Of a stretch of 64,000 bases of DNA, positions 41,245 through 49,687 are shown in pieces. How positions within the stretch are numbered: position 1 is the first letter of the stretch; each line of letters opens with the position of its first letter. The translations under genes and the position numbers were made by a program. The notes under the pieces were generated by a model that was given only the letters and a program-made list of their open reading frames with translations, ran no database searches and was not told the origin of the DNA. The stretch comes from Marinobacter zhejiangensis (GTDB taxonomy: Bacteria; Pseudomonadota; Gammaproteobacteria; Pseudomonadales; Oleiphilaceae), in the NCBI RefSeq assembly GCF_900114775.1, contig NZ_FOUE01000006.1, positions 164,816 to 228,815 on the forward strand, in the 5' to 3' direction.

Positions 41245-41280
41245 ACGTCACCTGACGTGTTTAAACACGTCAGGTGACGT
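41245..41280. repeat. 36-bp perfect palindrome
   Basis: Left half ACGTCACCTGACGTGTTT is followed directly by its reverse complement, with no spacer and centre GTTTAAAC. It lies 31 bp upstream of the first cassette gene of the right-hand block, at the border with the core genes. There is no T-run, so a simple terminator is unlikely. It could be a site for a dimeric DNA-binding or recombination protein, or the loop part of a degenerate attC. The rest of 41281-41431 shows nothing coding. Confidence 0.7.
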
Positions 41281-41431
41281 AATATCCCGACACATATCCC
41301 CGCATAAGCGGAACAGCCCCCGTAAGCAGAAACAATAACTTAACCCCATTCTTCCATGCATAGCCCGCACAAAATGCGTCAAGTGCCACAATATCCCATA
41401 CAGAATTACAAAGGCGGGGCCCGGCTTTCAT

Positions 41432-41809
41432 TTACTCTGCCGAAGGCAGGTTTCCACCGAGCATGTTTTCGACCACCGCCGCGTTGTAGAACGTTTCGAC
41501 GGTGTGAATTTTGTCGTTCCGAACGCGGAACCAGACGGCTAGCCGCACATCACCAATGGGTTCGAAGTGGGTCTGGTAATCAAGGATGGCGAATACGTGC
41601 TCACCGTCAGCACTGAGCTGGCGTAGCACCAGGTCTTTCTGGATGGCGAACATGCCGAACTGGTAGGTCAACATGTCGTCGCGGCTGAGAAAGCGCATGT
41701 TCGGGCCCACGTATTCAAACCCCTCCTCCGCCAGCAAGGCCTTTGCCTCATCCAGTCGCTGGGCCTGAATGTCGGCGATGAACTGCGCCACGATGTCTTT
41801 CGGCTGCAT
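41432..41809 (-). CDS. NTF2-like (SnoaL-type) protein
   Basis: 125 residues from the ATG at 41809. Cone-shaped NTF2 fold: KDIVAQFIADIQAQRLDEAK, then FEYVGPNMRFLSRDDMLTYQ, and VRLAVWFRVRNDKIHTVETF near the end. The family includes isomerases, dehydratases and non-catalytic ligand carriers; no decision from sequence. Sits between the cassette block and the two-component genes. Confidence 0.75.
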   Translation of the reverse strand: MQPKDIVAQFIADIQAQRLDEAKALLAEEGFEYVGPNMRFLSRDDMLTYQFGMFAIQKDLVLRQLSADGEHVFAILDYQTHFEPIGDVRLAVWFRVRNDKIHTVETFYNAAVVENMLGGNLPSAE

Positions 41810-41953
41810 GAATAAACTCCATTTATAAGCAGGGGCGACTTGGGTATCCGGGCCAGTGCAGATACCGTGAATCGTTGAGTAGTTCTCCCATCTGTATAAC
41901 AAAAAAGTCGCTATGACAAATGATTGCGGAGGAGATGGTTTGAGGAAGCCGGA

Positions 41954-42670
41954 TTATTCCTCGGCTTTCAAGCGGTAACCCACTCCGTACACCGTCTCGA
42001 CCACCCGGGGCGCACGCAGTTTTTTCTCGATTTTCTTCCGCAGTACGGCCAGGAACTGGTCGAGCACTCGGCTGCTGGGAAGGTAGGCCCGGCCCCAGCA
42101 GTGATCAAGGATTTCGTCTTTGCTAAGCACCCGGCCAGCGCTGTCCCGCAGCAGTTGCAGAAACTTCAGTTCCCGTGGGCTTAGGGGCTGGTGATGGTCG
42201 CCGTAACTCAGCTGCATGCGTTGGCCATCGGCCAGCAGGCTGCCGATGGGGAAGGGCTGGGCAACCGGTGCCACATTCGACGCCTGGCGGGCCTGCAGGT
42301 ACTGTTCCCGTCGCAGCAACGCTTCCACCCGGGCCTGCAGTTCGGCCGGGCGAAACGGTTTGGTCATGTAGTCATCCGCCCCCCGGCGGAACCCCTCTAC
42401 CCGGTCAATGTCTTCATCGTAGGCGGTCAACAGCAGCACCGGCTGGTAATGGTGCTGCTCACGCAGGCGGCTGCAGAGTTCGATGCCATTCAACCTCGGC
42501 ATCATCACATCGAAGATACACAGGTCCGGCTGAAACCGCGCCACCGCGTCGAGGGCCTGCTGGCCGTCACTGACGCCCTCGCAGAGGTAGCCCGCCTTCG
42601 CCAGCAGGTTGGTTAACCCCTGCCGCAGGTGCAGGTCGTCATCGGCAATCAATATCTTTACCGCAGTCAT
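41954..42670 (-). CDS. OmpR-family response regulator
   Basis: 238 residues. Receiver domain with the acidic pair (LIADDDLHLRQGL), phospho-acceptor Asp in DLCIFDVMMPRLNG, conserved Thr in LLLTAYDE and Lys in YMTKPF. The C-terminal winged helix (about 145-235) has LSPRELKFLQLLRDSAGRVL, SKDEILDHCWG and VETVYGVGYRL. It overlaps its sensor kinase gene by 4 bp. The usual 'RxxRxKLE' recognition region is altered (LRKKIEKKL). Confidence 0.9.
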   Translation of the reverse strand: MTAVKILIADDDLHLRQGLTNLLAKAGYLCEGVSDGQQALDAVARFQPDLCIFDVMMPRLNGIELCSRLREQHHYQPVLLLTAYDEDIDRVEGFRRGADDYMTKPFRPAELQARVEALLRREQYLQARQASNVAPVAQPFPIGSLLADGQRMQLSYGDHHQPLSPRELKFLQLLRDSAGRVLSKDEILDHCWGRAYLPSSRVLDQFLAVLRKKIEKKLRAPRVVETVYGVGYRLKAEE

Positions 42671-44175
42671 GGTGCGCTAGCCCCGCTGTCTTCGCCTGTG
42701 TCGGAGTCACTGGGCATGGCCAGCTGTGCCGGAAGCGCCACCTGGATGGTGAGTCCCGGGCCCGGCCCGATGGTGAAGGTTCCACCAACCTGGTCGACCA
42801 AGCGCTGGCAGACATACAGCCCCAAGCCGAACCCAGCGGTTCGGTTGTGGTGGCGCGAGTGATCCTTAGTGGGCAAGCCGGGACCTTGATCGCGGTAGTG
42901 CAGCATCAGGGTTTCATCCTCCAGGTGGCAGCTCAGCGTGGCCGGGTTCCCGGGGGCATACTTGACCAGGTTATCCAGCAGATTGATGACCACCGCTTCC
43001 AGCACCTGGCTGGGCAGGGTTACCGGTGCCTCCGTTTGACACTCGAGGCGCAGCGCCGTGTGGCTGGCTTGCAGGCGCGGTTGGAAGGGGGTGATCAGCT
43101 GTTGCAGGAAGGACTCAAGCACCAGGGTCTGACGGCTCAGCACCCGGTGCCCGGCATCGCTGTGGGCATGAATCGCGTTGTTGATCAGACGTCGGAGCCG
43201 GGCAAACTCGGATTCCATCACCGTCATGTGCTCCCCCACTTCCTCCGGGGATTGCGCCTGGCGGGCCAGTTCCGTGTACAGCTCCAGGTTGGCCAGGGGC
43301 GTTTTGAATTCGTGGGCCAGTAACTTCAAGAAGGTCCCGCGCTGGTCGCTTTCCTTTTGGGTCTGCCGGTGCAGCAGGTACAGGCCCAGCCCCAATCCCA
43401 ACAACAGCAGTATCAAAGGGAGCAGGATGGCGGCGTAGGCGGGCCACAAGGTGTTGAGTTCAGCCACTCTCTGGCGGGGATACAACAACTGCCAGTTTCC
43501 CAGCAAGCCATCCAGTGGGTATGCCATTTGGTCAGGGCCAGTCGCGGTGTCAGCCACCGTATCTGCCACAGGAGCCAGCCGGTAGCTGGCGCTGGACTCC
43601 ATGGCTATTGCCTTTAACAGCAGCGGCTTGGGCCAGTCCGGTTGCAGCAGCAGACAATAACGCTGCTGGTGTAGCCAGCAGTGCAGGAGACGCTGCTCCC
43701 CCGCAGGCCCCAGGGGGCGGGTTAGACGAGGCGTCTGTTCTGACAGCTGCCTCTGCAGCGATTCGATGCCTTCGGAGAACCGGGCGAGCAGACGTTGCTC
43801 ACGGGGGAGCGCGGCGACGGATGGCGGGGGGAACACCCGCTCTCCCGCCAGATCGCCCCGCCAGACCAGGTCGGCCACACCTTGTGACAACACCCAGTCA
43901 CGCAGGACCGAAGGCCGCCTATCAAACCCTTCCACGGTGGACTCCAGCTGCTCCAGCGCCTGCACCACCTCCAGCTGCAACGACTGTGCAACCCGCTCCA
44001 TCTTCTGCGCCTGCAGGCGGGATGCCTCCAGGCGCTGCAGTGAGACCTCCTGATCCAGTGCCCGCAGCCCCAGTGCCGCCAGGCTGAAGGTGGGCAACAA
44101 CACCAGTATCACCAGCAACGTGGTCGAGAGTGATTGCCTGGGCGGTGTCAGCGTAGGGCGCGCGGTGGATCTCAT
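42667..44175 (-). CDS. sensor histidine kinase
   Basis: 502 residues. Membrane helix near residues 19-38, a ~200-residue periplasmic domain, a second helix (AAILLPLILLLLGLGLGLYL), then HisKA with the phospho-His in FLKLLAHEFKTPLANLELY and HATPase_c with VVINLLDNLVKYAPG (N box), DQGPGLP (G1) and GFGLGLYVCQRLVDQVGG (G2). No HAMP domain is obvious. The periplasmic part is Gln/Leu-rich and not recognised. Ligand unknown. Confidence 0.9.
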   Translation of the reverse strand: MRSTARPTLTPPRQSLSTTLLVILVLLPTFSLAALGLRALDQEVSLQRLEASRLQAQKMERVAQSLQLEVVQALEQLESTVEGFDRRPSVLRDWVLSQGVADLVWRGDLAGERVFPPPSVAALPREQRLLARFSEGIESLQRQLSEQTPRLTRPLGPAGEQRLLHCWLHQQRYCLLLQPDWPKPLLLKAIAMESSASYRLAPVADTVADTATGPDQMAYPLDGLLGNWQLLYPRQRVAELNTLWPAYAAILLPLILLLLGLGLGLYLLHRQTQKESDQRGTFLKLLAHEFKTPLANLELYTELARQAQSPEEVGEHMTVMESEFARLRRLINNAIHAHSDAGHRVLSRQTLVLESFLQQLITPFQPRLQASHTALRLECQTEAPVTLPSQVLEAVVINLLDNLVKYAPGNPATLSCHLEDETLMLHYRDQGPGLPTKDHSRHHNRTAGFGLGLYVCQRLVDQVGGTFTIGPGPGLTIQVALPAQLAMPSDSDTGEDSGASAP

Positions 44176-44204
44176 CGTGGGTTTCTTGTTATTGGCGGAC
44201 GTGG

Positions 44205-44735
44205 TTACTGGGTGGTATCAGGCTCACCGGGTTGCGGGCAGTCCAGCCCCTGCTCAGTCAGGTAGTCGCAGGCCTCGGTAACACCCTCTTCGGCCGCAAG
44301 CCGGAGATAGCGAATGCCCTGCTCCCGGTCCAGCTCGGTGCCCACGCCTTCATAGAGGGCTACGCCATAGTGCAGGCGGGCCAGACTGGCGTATCCTGCC
44401 TCATCTTGCTGCTCGGCACCACGCTTCAATAGTGCCGTAGACTTTTGAAGGTCTTGCGGTACGGCAACGCCGGTTTCATACATCTGCGCCAGCCAGATCA
44501 TCGAATACACGTCGTTCCAGCGTTCGATGCAATCCTCAAAGATCAGCATCGCGGAGCGGTGGTCGCCGGTTTTCTCCGCCGCATAGCCATACAGACACTT
44601 CAGCCGACTGTCGCTGTCCACAAAGCTGCCGTAGGCAAGATCACTGGTCTCGCCGGCCCAGGTCGCCGGGCCGGGTATGGCCAGTGCCAACCAGACGATC
44701 ACGCTAAGTACCGCTTGAGCATTTTGTCTGCGCAT
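44205..44735 (-). CDS. Sel1/TPR-like periplasmic protein
   Basis: 176 residues with a cleavable signal peptide (ending near WAGETS). Sel1-like repeats: YSMIWLAQMYETGVAVPQDL, YASLARLHYGVALYEGVGTE, and YLRLAAEEGVTEACDYL, in the A-x-x-x-x-G-x-G-V pattern. Cysteines at LKCLYG and FEDC may pair. Close to the histidine kinase gene (30 bp), same strand, so it may be part of its signalling module; this is an inference from position. Confidence 0.7.
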   Translation of the reverse strand: MRRQNAQAVLSVIVWLALAIPGPATWAGETSDLAYGSFVDSDSRLKCLYGYAAEKTGDHRSAMLIFEDCIERWNDVYSMIWLAQMYETGVAVPQDLQKSTALLKRGAEQQDEAGYASLARLHYGVALYEGVGTELDREQGIRYLRLAAEEGVTEACDYLTEQGLDCPQPGEPDTTQ

Positions 44736-44736
44736 G

Positions 44737-45132
44737 TCACAGCCCTCCCGGGTAGAACAGGTACACCGCGAGCAGCAGCAAAGCCCAAAAGCCGATTTCC
44801 AGGGTTTCAGTGATGGGCTGGATCTGCCGGAGCGCGCCGTAGATATGCACCACCATCATCAGACTGAAGATCGCCGCTAACAGCTGGAAGGTAAATGTCA
44901 GGCCACTACCGGTAATGGCGGAGCGGAAAATAAAGAATTCGGCGACCAGCACGCAGGCGCCCAGACAACGACCGAAATACACCGCAAGATCGGTCTCCTG
45001 CGGGACCTGCCATTTCATCCGGCGGGCCCACTGCAGGGGCACGCAAAACAACGGTATGGCGAAGACCGTTGTGGTCAGCAGGCCAAGTACCCACAAGAAG
45101 CCAACCGCATAATCCGAATACAACCCCATCAT
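44737..45132 (-). CDS. small integral membrane protein
   Basis: About 131 residues, four hydrophobic helices (AVGFLWVLGLLTTTVFAIPL, LGACVLVAEFFIFRSAI, FQLLAAIFSLMMVVHIY and LEIGFWALLLLAVYLFY). The start at 45132 has GGGGAG 7 bp upstream. It ends 2 bp from the Sel1-like gene and is probably co-transcribed with it and the two-component genes. No family recognised. Confidence 0.65.
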   Translation of the reverse strand: MMGLYSDYAVGFLWVLGLLTTTVFAIPLFCVPLQWARRMKWQVPQETDLAVYFGRCLGACVLVAEFFIFRSAITGSGLTFTFQLLAAIFSLMMVVHIYGALRQIQPITETLEIGFWALLLLAVYLFYPGGL

Positions 45133-45257
45133 GCCAACACTCCCCATCAGACTCGTTCAATGAATTCTGTGCCAGAGTAACGGCAGTCTGAGGGGGAAAT
45201 GTCAGAACACTGTAAGAATCAATGCCCTGACTAAAGTGGGCACGCCCAGCAGCGACG

Positions 45258-45845
45258 TCAGGTATCGGTTGGTACGTCGTCCCAGCTCTCGCCAAAGCCG
45301 GCCACCCAGCTCATGCCATAGCGTCGTTCGTAGACAATGCCTGGATGCAGCTCCGAAATGTCCGGGTCATCTGCACCGGGTATGTCCATACCAAACCCGA
45401 ACTCATGGTCCCGGACACGCCAATGCTGGTGGTACAGGAATGCTTCCATCGCATCAACTTCCTCCCCTGTCCGGATCCTGGCATCGTTCAGGAAGGTTTC
45501 GGTGTTCCGTATGGCGCAAAGCACCAGGTCATTGTCGAAAGGAGAAAACTGCTCATCAAACGGGGGCATGTGTTCAAGCCCGTGCAGGCTCCAGATCAGG
45601 GAAGCCAGCGCCTCCGCCTTCCATGAGTAGTCTATCCGTTCCTGATCCGAGGGCTCTGCAGAACCGATAAACTGAGCTTCGGTGGGGGTCAGGAACCTTG
45701 ATATGTTCTCGTCTGCCACCCACTTGGCGTTGGGTTCGGGGAAGTGAACCTTGCCAATGGTCGCGATAATGGCCAACGCCCTTTCAGCCACTTCCTGGGC
45801 GGTCCTTGGCACAACCTCCGCGTCTACGTCCTGTAGCTCATCCAT
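45258..45845 (-). CDS. DUF4272 domain protein
   Basis: 195 residues. DUF4272 core: RALAIIATIGKVHFPEPNAK at the N terminus, then WKAEALASLIWSLHGLEHMP and MEAFLYHQHWRVRDHEFGFG with VYERRYGMSWVAGFGESWDD at the C terminus. Function unknown; in some genomes DUF4272 genes lie next to toxin or immunity genes. Follows directly on the secreted-protein gene at 45846 (0 bp gap). Confidence 0.7.
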   Translation of the reverse strand: MDELQDVDAEVVPRTAQEVAERALAIIATIGKVHFPEPNAKWVADENISRFLTPTEAQFIGSAEPSDQERIDYSWKAEALASLIWSLHGLEHMPPFDEQFSPFDNDLVLCAIRNTETFLNDARIRTGEEVDAMEAFLYHQHWRVRDHEFGFGMDIPGADDPDISELHPGIVYERRYGMSWVAGFGESWDDVPTDT

Positions 45846-46229
45846 CTAACGCTCTCCCTGGCTGTCGGTATTACTCAAAAACTGATCAGGCTGCCACTGT
45901 CCCTGCTCCCTCACCAGAACCTCATCCTGGTTGCGGATGACCTCAAGCAGGCCGTCCTGATGGACGTAATACGTGACATTACCATTCGCAAACCGGTACC
46001 CCAGGAAACGACATGGGGTTACCCCATCAGCGCATGTGGTATGCCAGGAGCCGCCGCTCAGGGTGATGGCATTCCCACTGATTTTGCTCTTGCCGGTGTA
46101 CATCATCTGGTTGCAGGACACATCCCCTTCGGCACAGGCAGACTCGATATGGACGAGGTAGTTCTTGGTTTCAAGGTCTGCCGCTGATGCCGCCAGTGGA
46201 AACAGGACCATCGCCAGCAGCCTTTTCAT
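45846..46229 (-). CDS. secreted hypothetical protein, 127 aa
   Basis: Signal peptide MKRLLAMVLFPLAASAA with cleavage near ASA-AD. The mature part has four cysteines (SACAEGDVSCNQ, TTCADGVTPCRFLGYRF), probably two disulphides, and a beta-rich look (ITLSGGSWHTTC, VTYYVHQDGLLEV). No family recognised. Overlaps the upstream gene by 4 bp. Confidence 0.65.
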   Translation of the reverse strand: MKRLLAMVLFPLAASAADLETKNYLVHIESACAEGDVSCNQMMYTGKSKISGNAITLSGGSWHTTCADGVTPCRFLGYRFANGNVTYYVHQDGLLEVIRNQDEVLVREQGQWQPDQFLSNTDSQGER

Positions 46230-46804
46230 GGTGTGGTCGCCCCGACGGGGTTGGTTTCAGGGAGGCTCGGAAGCGGCGCTGACGACACCTGCGCAGAAAA
46301 CTCATGTTTGAATTCATGATCGCCTACATACGCCAGGGCAATGGCGCCCAGCCAGGTAATCCGGAACCGGTCGGTACCGTCAATACGGTCAAACCGGATC
46401 CGGTGTCTGGCAGCAGCATCATGACCAAGCAGGTAAATATGGAAGGCGAAGTCGTCCCAGTCCTCGTGCGCGTCGGGGTCTGGGTCTACCAGCAGTTCCA
46501 GGCCATCCAGAAACTCCGGTGAATAGTCGGCCTTGGCACACACCCTGAAGCCGCCGTTGTGCCATTTGTTCGACGACAACGTACAGGCGTGGTAGTTACC
46601 CCACACATTCGGGGCGTCCCAGGACGATGGGTAGTCGACGTCCTCATCGTCTTCGATGTCGCGTTCGGAATAGTAATCGGCCGACTTGAGGTGAAGGTCA
46701 AACCACACATCCCCATCCACCTCTTTCGCAGACCATTCAAATTCTTTGATCGGGTGCCCCTCCGGCCAGGGGTTATCCTTGAAATAGATTCTGTCCGCTT
46801 CCAT
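46226..46804 (-). CDS. hypothetical protein, 192 aa
   Basis: Acidic soluble protein: YFKDNPWPEGHPIKEFEWSA at the N terminus and RFRITWLGAIALAYVGDHEF near the C terminus, with a Pro/Ser-rich tail. Asp/Glu-rich loop DIEDDEDVDYPSSWD. No signal peptide. First gene of a three-gene coupled set with the secreted protein and the DUF4272 protein. Confidence 0.6.
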   Translation of the reverse strand: MEADRIYFKDNPWPEGHPIKEFEWSAKEVDGDVWFDLHLKSADYYSERDIEDDEDVDYPSSWDAPNVWGNYHACTLSSNKWHNGGFRVCAKADYSPEFLDGLELLVDPDPDAHEDWDDFAFHIYLLGHDAAARHRIRFDRIDGTDRFRITWLGAIALAYVGDHEFKHEFSAQVSSAPLPSLPETNPVGATTP

Positions 46805-46830
46805 GAACTGGCTCCTTGGTTACTCGTCCT

Positions 46831-47511
46831 TCACTGTGTTCTCTGGCATTGCATTTCGGGGGCACCGTAGCCCCAGGTGATCACAGCCTGCCCCTGATGT
46901 TCCCAAAAACTTTCATTCCGTCCCTGATATCGGCTTCCGTTCTCATCCGGCTGCAAATACATCACTGAGACGCTGTCACCACGCTCAGCAATCAGCGTAG
47001 CTGGGGCGGTGTGGAAAAACGTCACAACCACCTCATTGGCGGGGTTGCCGTCGCAGCTGAAGCTGACCGGACCGTCGAATTCGACAAGGCGATAGCGGGC
47101 TTGCAACTCGGCAATCCGGCGCTCGTATTCAGTCCTGACACACTCACGCTGGTCGGTGGCCTTCCAGCAGTCATTCCGACCACTGATCCAGCCTCGCTGC
47201 TCGGCAGCCAGCATCGGCGGCTGCTCGTTCTGTGCCAGTTTCGAGGCGGCGGCATAAACACCATCAAGCTCTCGGTCCAGCGCCGACAACTGCTCATCAC
47301 CGCAGATCATCGCTTCGATACTTCCGTCGCCAACCTGGTCACAGGGAAACGATGGTGAAAAGGACAGTGACGGGGTACTCGTCAATTCCGCAGCCGGACG
47401 CTCGGCCTCGCTGTCATTCATGCAGCCAGCCAGGGCCCCGGCAACCGCCAGCAACGCCACCTTCAGGGTAATTGCGGTCGCCTTACGACCGCCGTTTGTT
47501 TTGCCAGACAT
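46831..47511 (-). CDS. LprI-type and MliC-type lysozyme-inhibitor-like lipoprotein
   Basis: 226 residues. Signal peptide with the lipobox GALAGC (Cys about 30). Middle part is LprI/DUF1311-like with four cysteines (FPCDQVGDGSIEAMICGDEQ, LDRELDGVYAAA, RNDCWKATDQRECVRTEYER). C-terminal ~85 residues resemble MliC (VSFSCDGNPANEVVVTFF and the final MQCQR). Both modules are known inhibitors of C-type lysozymes, so this fused lipoprotein probably protects the cell wall against host or predator lysozyme. Confidence 0.75.
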   Translation of the reverse strand: MSGKTNGGRKATAITLKVALLAVAGALAGCMNDSEAERPAAELTSTPSLSFSPSFPCDQVGDGSIEAMICGDEQLSALDRELDGVYAAASKLAQNEQPPMLAAEQRGWISGRNDCWKATDQRECVRTEYERRIAELQARYRLVEFDGPVSFSCDGNPANEVVVTFFHTAPATLIAERGDSVSVMYLQPDENGSRYQGRNESFWEHQGQAVITWGYGAPEMQCQRTQ

Positions 47512-47583
47512 CGCATTCCTCCTTGATGGACCGACACATTTGCCAGCCCAAGCTATCCAGTTATCGCGGCACAGGCAAGCGGC

Positions 47584-48327
47584 CTACTTCCCTTCCCCCA
47601 CGACACGGACAAACGCATGCTCGCCGAGCCCGGCCTTGGCGCGGAACAGCGCCGCCGGACGGCCACGCCCTCCGGGTGGCGGCGCCTCACCCACTTCATC
47701 AAGAATGTCAGCACTGAGGATGCGGCGGCGGAACGACTTTTTCTCTAACGCCGCCCCGAGCACTTCTTCGAACGCTTGCTGCAACTGGGTCAGGGTGAAG
47801 GGAGCATCCAGGGTGTGAACCGGCAGCACGGTATAGGCGGTTTTGTTGCTGAGGCGCTGACGGGCGGCATCCAGCAACTGGCGGTGGTCGAACGCCAGAT
47901 CCTGCCCCATGGCATCGGCCAGGGGCCACCAGCGGGTATCCGCCACCGAGTCGACAAACGCAGCGGTAGGCGCATGGGCCATCAGCGCCATGTAGAGTAC
48001 CGTCACTGACCAGCCCCGGGGGTCACGGGTGTTATCCCCTACGGTATAGACCTGTTCGAGGTACGGTGCGGTGACGCCCGTTTTTTCCTCCAGTTTCCGT
48101 GCGGCCGCCTCACTGAGGGTGGTGTCCTGTCCGGCATCGATAAAACCGCCGGGCAACGCCCAACGTCCTCGTTCCGGGTGGTTGGCCCGCTTGACCAGTA
48201 GCACGTGCAGGCGCCCTTCAATCAGGGTGAAGATCGCCACATCCACCGTCACCAGCGGGCTCAGATAATCCTTCGGGTTGTATTCTTCCAGGAAGCGCTG
48301 TTCGTCGGCCTTGTCACTGGCGGTCAT
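47584..48327 (-). CDS. nrtR: NrtR-type NUDIX transcriptional regulator of NAD metabolism
   Basis: 247 residues from the ATG at 48327. N-terminal NUDIX-like domain with a degenerate Nudix box (GGFIDAGQDTTLSEAAARKL then EEKTGV: the acidic residue and the REUxEE motif are altered), so hydrolase activity is unlikely. The C-terminal ~80 residues form a winged helix (TLTQLQQAFEEVLGAALEKK then FRRRIL, typical of NrtR). NrtR represses NAD biosynthesis genes and is released by ADP-ribose. Divergent from nadM-nudix with a palindromic operator between them. Confidence 0.88.
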   Translation of the reverse strand: MTASDKADEQRFLEEYNPKDYLSPLVTVDVAIFTLIEGRLHVLLVKRANHPERGRWALPGGFIDAGQDTTLSEAAARKLEEKTGVTAPYLEQVYTVGDNTRDPRGWSVTVLYMALMAHAPTAAFVDSVADTRWWPLADAMGQDLAFDHRQLLDAARQRLSNKTAYTVLPVHTLDAPFTLTQLQQAFEEVLGAALEKKSFRRRILSADILDEVGEAPPPGGRGRPAALFRAKAGLGEHAFVRVVGEGK

Positions 48328-48357
48328 CTTTTCCTGTGCTCCCTCTTGCAAAATTAG

Positions 48358-48370
48358 TGGCTTTACGCCA
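48358..48370. promoter_or_regulatory. NrtR operator between nrtR and nadM-nudix
   Basis: TGGC-TTTAC-GCCA with flanking TTAG on the left and AACAATAA on the right. It is 31 bp upstream of the nrtR start and about 100 bp upstream of nadM. The same arrangement, TGGC-TCTAG-GCCA preceded by TTAAG, recurs before nadV. Confidence 0.75.
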
Positions 48371-48471
48371 ACAATAACACGGGGATTGGCACCCGTCAGC
48401 ACTGGCCCCCGTCAATTCCATCAGCAGCCGGACAGACCGGCTGTTTACCCAATCAGCAAGGAGTTTGCTGC

Positions 48472-49530
48472 ATGCAACGAGATTTCGATTTCGCGGTTTT
48501 TATTGGTCGCTTTCAACCCTTACACAGCGGGCACCTGCAGGTCATCAAGTCTGGGCTGGCCCGGGCTGACAAACTGATCCTCCTCATTGGTTCTGCCTGG
48601 CAGGCCCGCAACGCCCGTAACCCCTGGACACACCTGGAGCGTGAAGAAATGGTCCGGGCCTGTCTGACGGAGGAGGAGAACCGGCGGCTGCTGTGTCTGC
48701 CACTGATGGACTCGCCCTACAACGACGAAATCTGGGTGCGTAACGTGCAAGCCACCGTGGCCGGACTGGCCACCGCGCACTACACCACTCCACACCGGCC
48801 CATGAAAGTTGCCCTGATCGGCCACAAAAAGGACGCCACCGGCTACTACCTGAGCCTGTTTCCCCAGTGGTCGAGCATTTCCGTCGACAACGTCGCCAAC
48901 CTCAGTGCCACACCCTTGCGGGAGCGTTTCTTCAGTGAAGCTCCCGACACCGTGCTGCCACAGCTCACCACCGATGGCATCCTGCCGGATGGGGTCACCA
49001 CCTGGCTGAGCAACTTTGCCCAAACCAACCCTGGCTACGCCCAGGTGCGGGATGAGCTGGCGTTCGTACGCAAATACCAGTCGGCCTGGAGCAACGCCCC
49101 CTATGCACCCACCTTCGTAACGGTCGATGGTGCGGTGGTGCAGTCCGGCCATATCCTGCTGGTGGAGCGGCGAGCCAATCCGGGCAAGGGCCTGTGGGCG
49201 TTGCCCGGCGGGTTTGTCGATCCGGGTGAACGCCTGCTGGATGCCTGTCTGCGGGAACTCCGTGAGGAAACCCGCCTGAAAGTGCCGGCGCCGGTGTTGA
49301 AGGGTTCGATCCGGGAACAGCGGGTCTACGACGACCCGTACCGCTCAGCCCGGGGCCGTACCATCACCCACGGGTTTTACTTTGAACTGGCGCCCCAGGC
49401 CGAACTGCCCAAGGTAAAAGGCGGCGACGATGCCCGCACCGCCCGTTGGGTACCGCTGGCGGAGCTGGACCCGCAATCCATGTTCGAAGACCACTACTTC
49501 ATTATCCAGGACCTGATCGGGGCGGCCTGA
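48472..49530 (+). CDS. nadM: bifunctional NMN adenylyltransferase / NUDIX hydrolase
   Basis: 352 residues. N-terminal nucleotidyltransferase domain of NadM type: FAVFIGRFQPLHSGHLQVI carries the (G-R-F-Q-P-x-H-x-G-H) signature; the ISxTxLR-like end is LSATPLRERF. The C-terminal ~150 residues are a NUDIX domain with an intact box (GGFVDPGERLLDACLRELRE, then ETRL), likely an ADP-ribose pyrophosphatase. It makes NAD from NMN and ATP and may remove ADP-ribose. Followed by nadV, together an NMN-based salvage route from nicotinamide. Confidence 0.92.
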   Translation: MQRDFDFAVFIGRFQPLHSGHLQVIKSGLARADKLILLIGSAWQARNARNPWTHLEREEMVRACLTEEENRRLLCLPLMDSPYNDEIWVRNVQATVAGLATAHYTTPHRPMKVALIGHKKDATGYYLSLFPQWSSISVDNVANLSATPLRERFFSEAPDTVLPQLTTDGILPDGVTTWLSNFAQTNPGYAQVRDELAFVRKYQSAWSNAPYAPTFVTVDGAVVQSGHILLVERRANPGKGLWALPGGFVDPGERLLDACLRELREETRLKVPAPVLKGSIREQRVYDDPYRSARGRTITHGFYFELAPQAELPKVKGGDDARTARWVPLAELDPQSMFEDHYFIIQDLIGAA

Positions 49531-49573
49531 CCGCCCCCTGATATTGACCAGAAAAAAAGCTTGACCAATTAAG

Positions 49574-49586
49574 TGGCTCTAGGCCA
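49574..49586. promoter_or_regulatory. NrtR operator upstream of nadV
   Basis: TGGC-TCTAG-GCCA, a perfect palindrome, preceded by AATTAAG. It shares spacing and arms with the site at 48358-48370 and stands about 100 bp upstream of the nadV start. Confidence 0.75.
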
Positions 49587-49687
49587 ATATATGGTCATCG
49601 GGCAGCACACAAGGCCCGTGCAGCGGAGCGCTGCTCGAAGTGCCGGAGAGACCAGCACTGATCACAACTGACCGGAGGATTTCCGTC

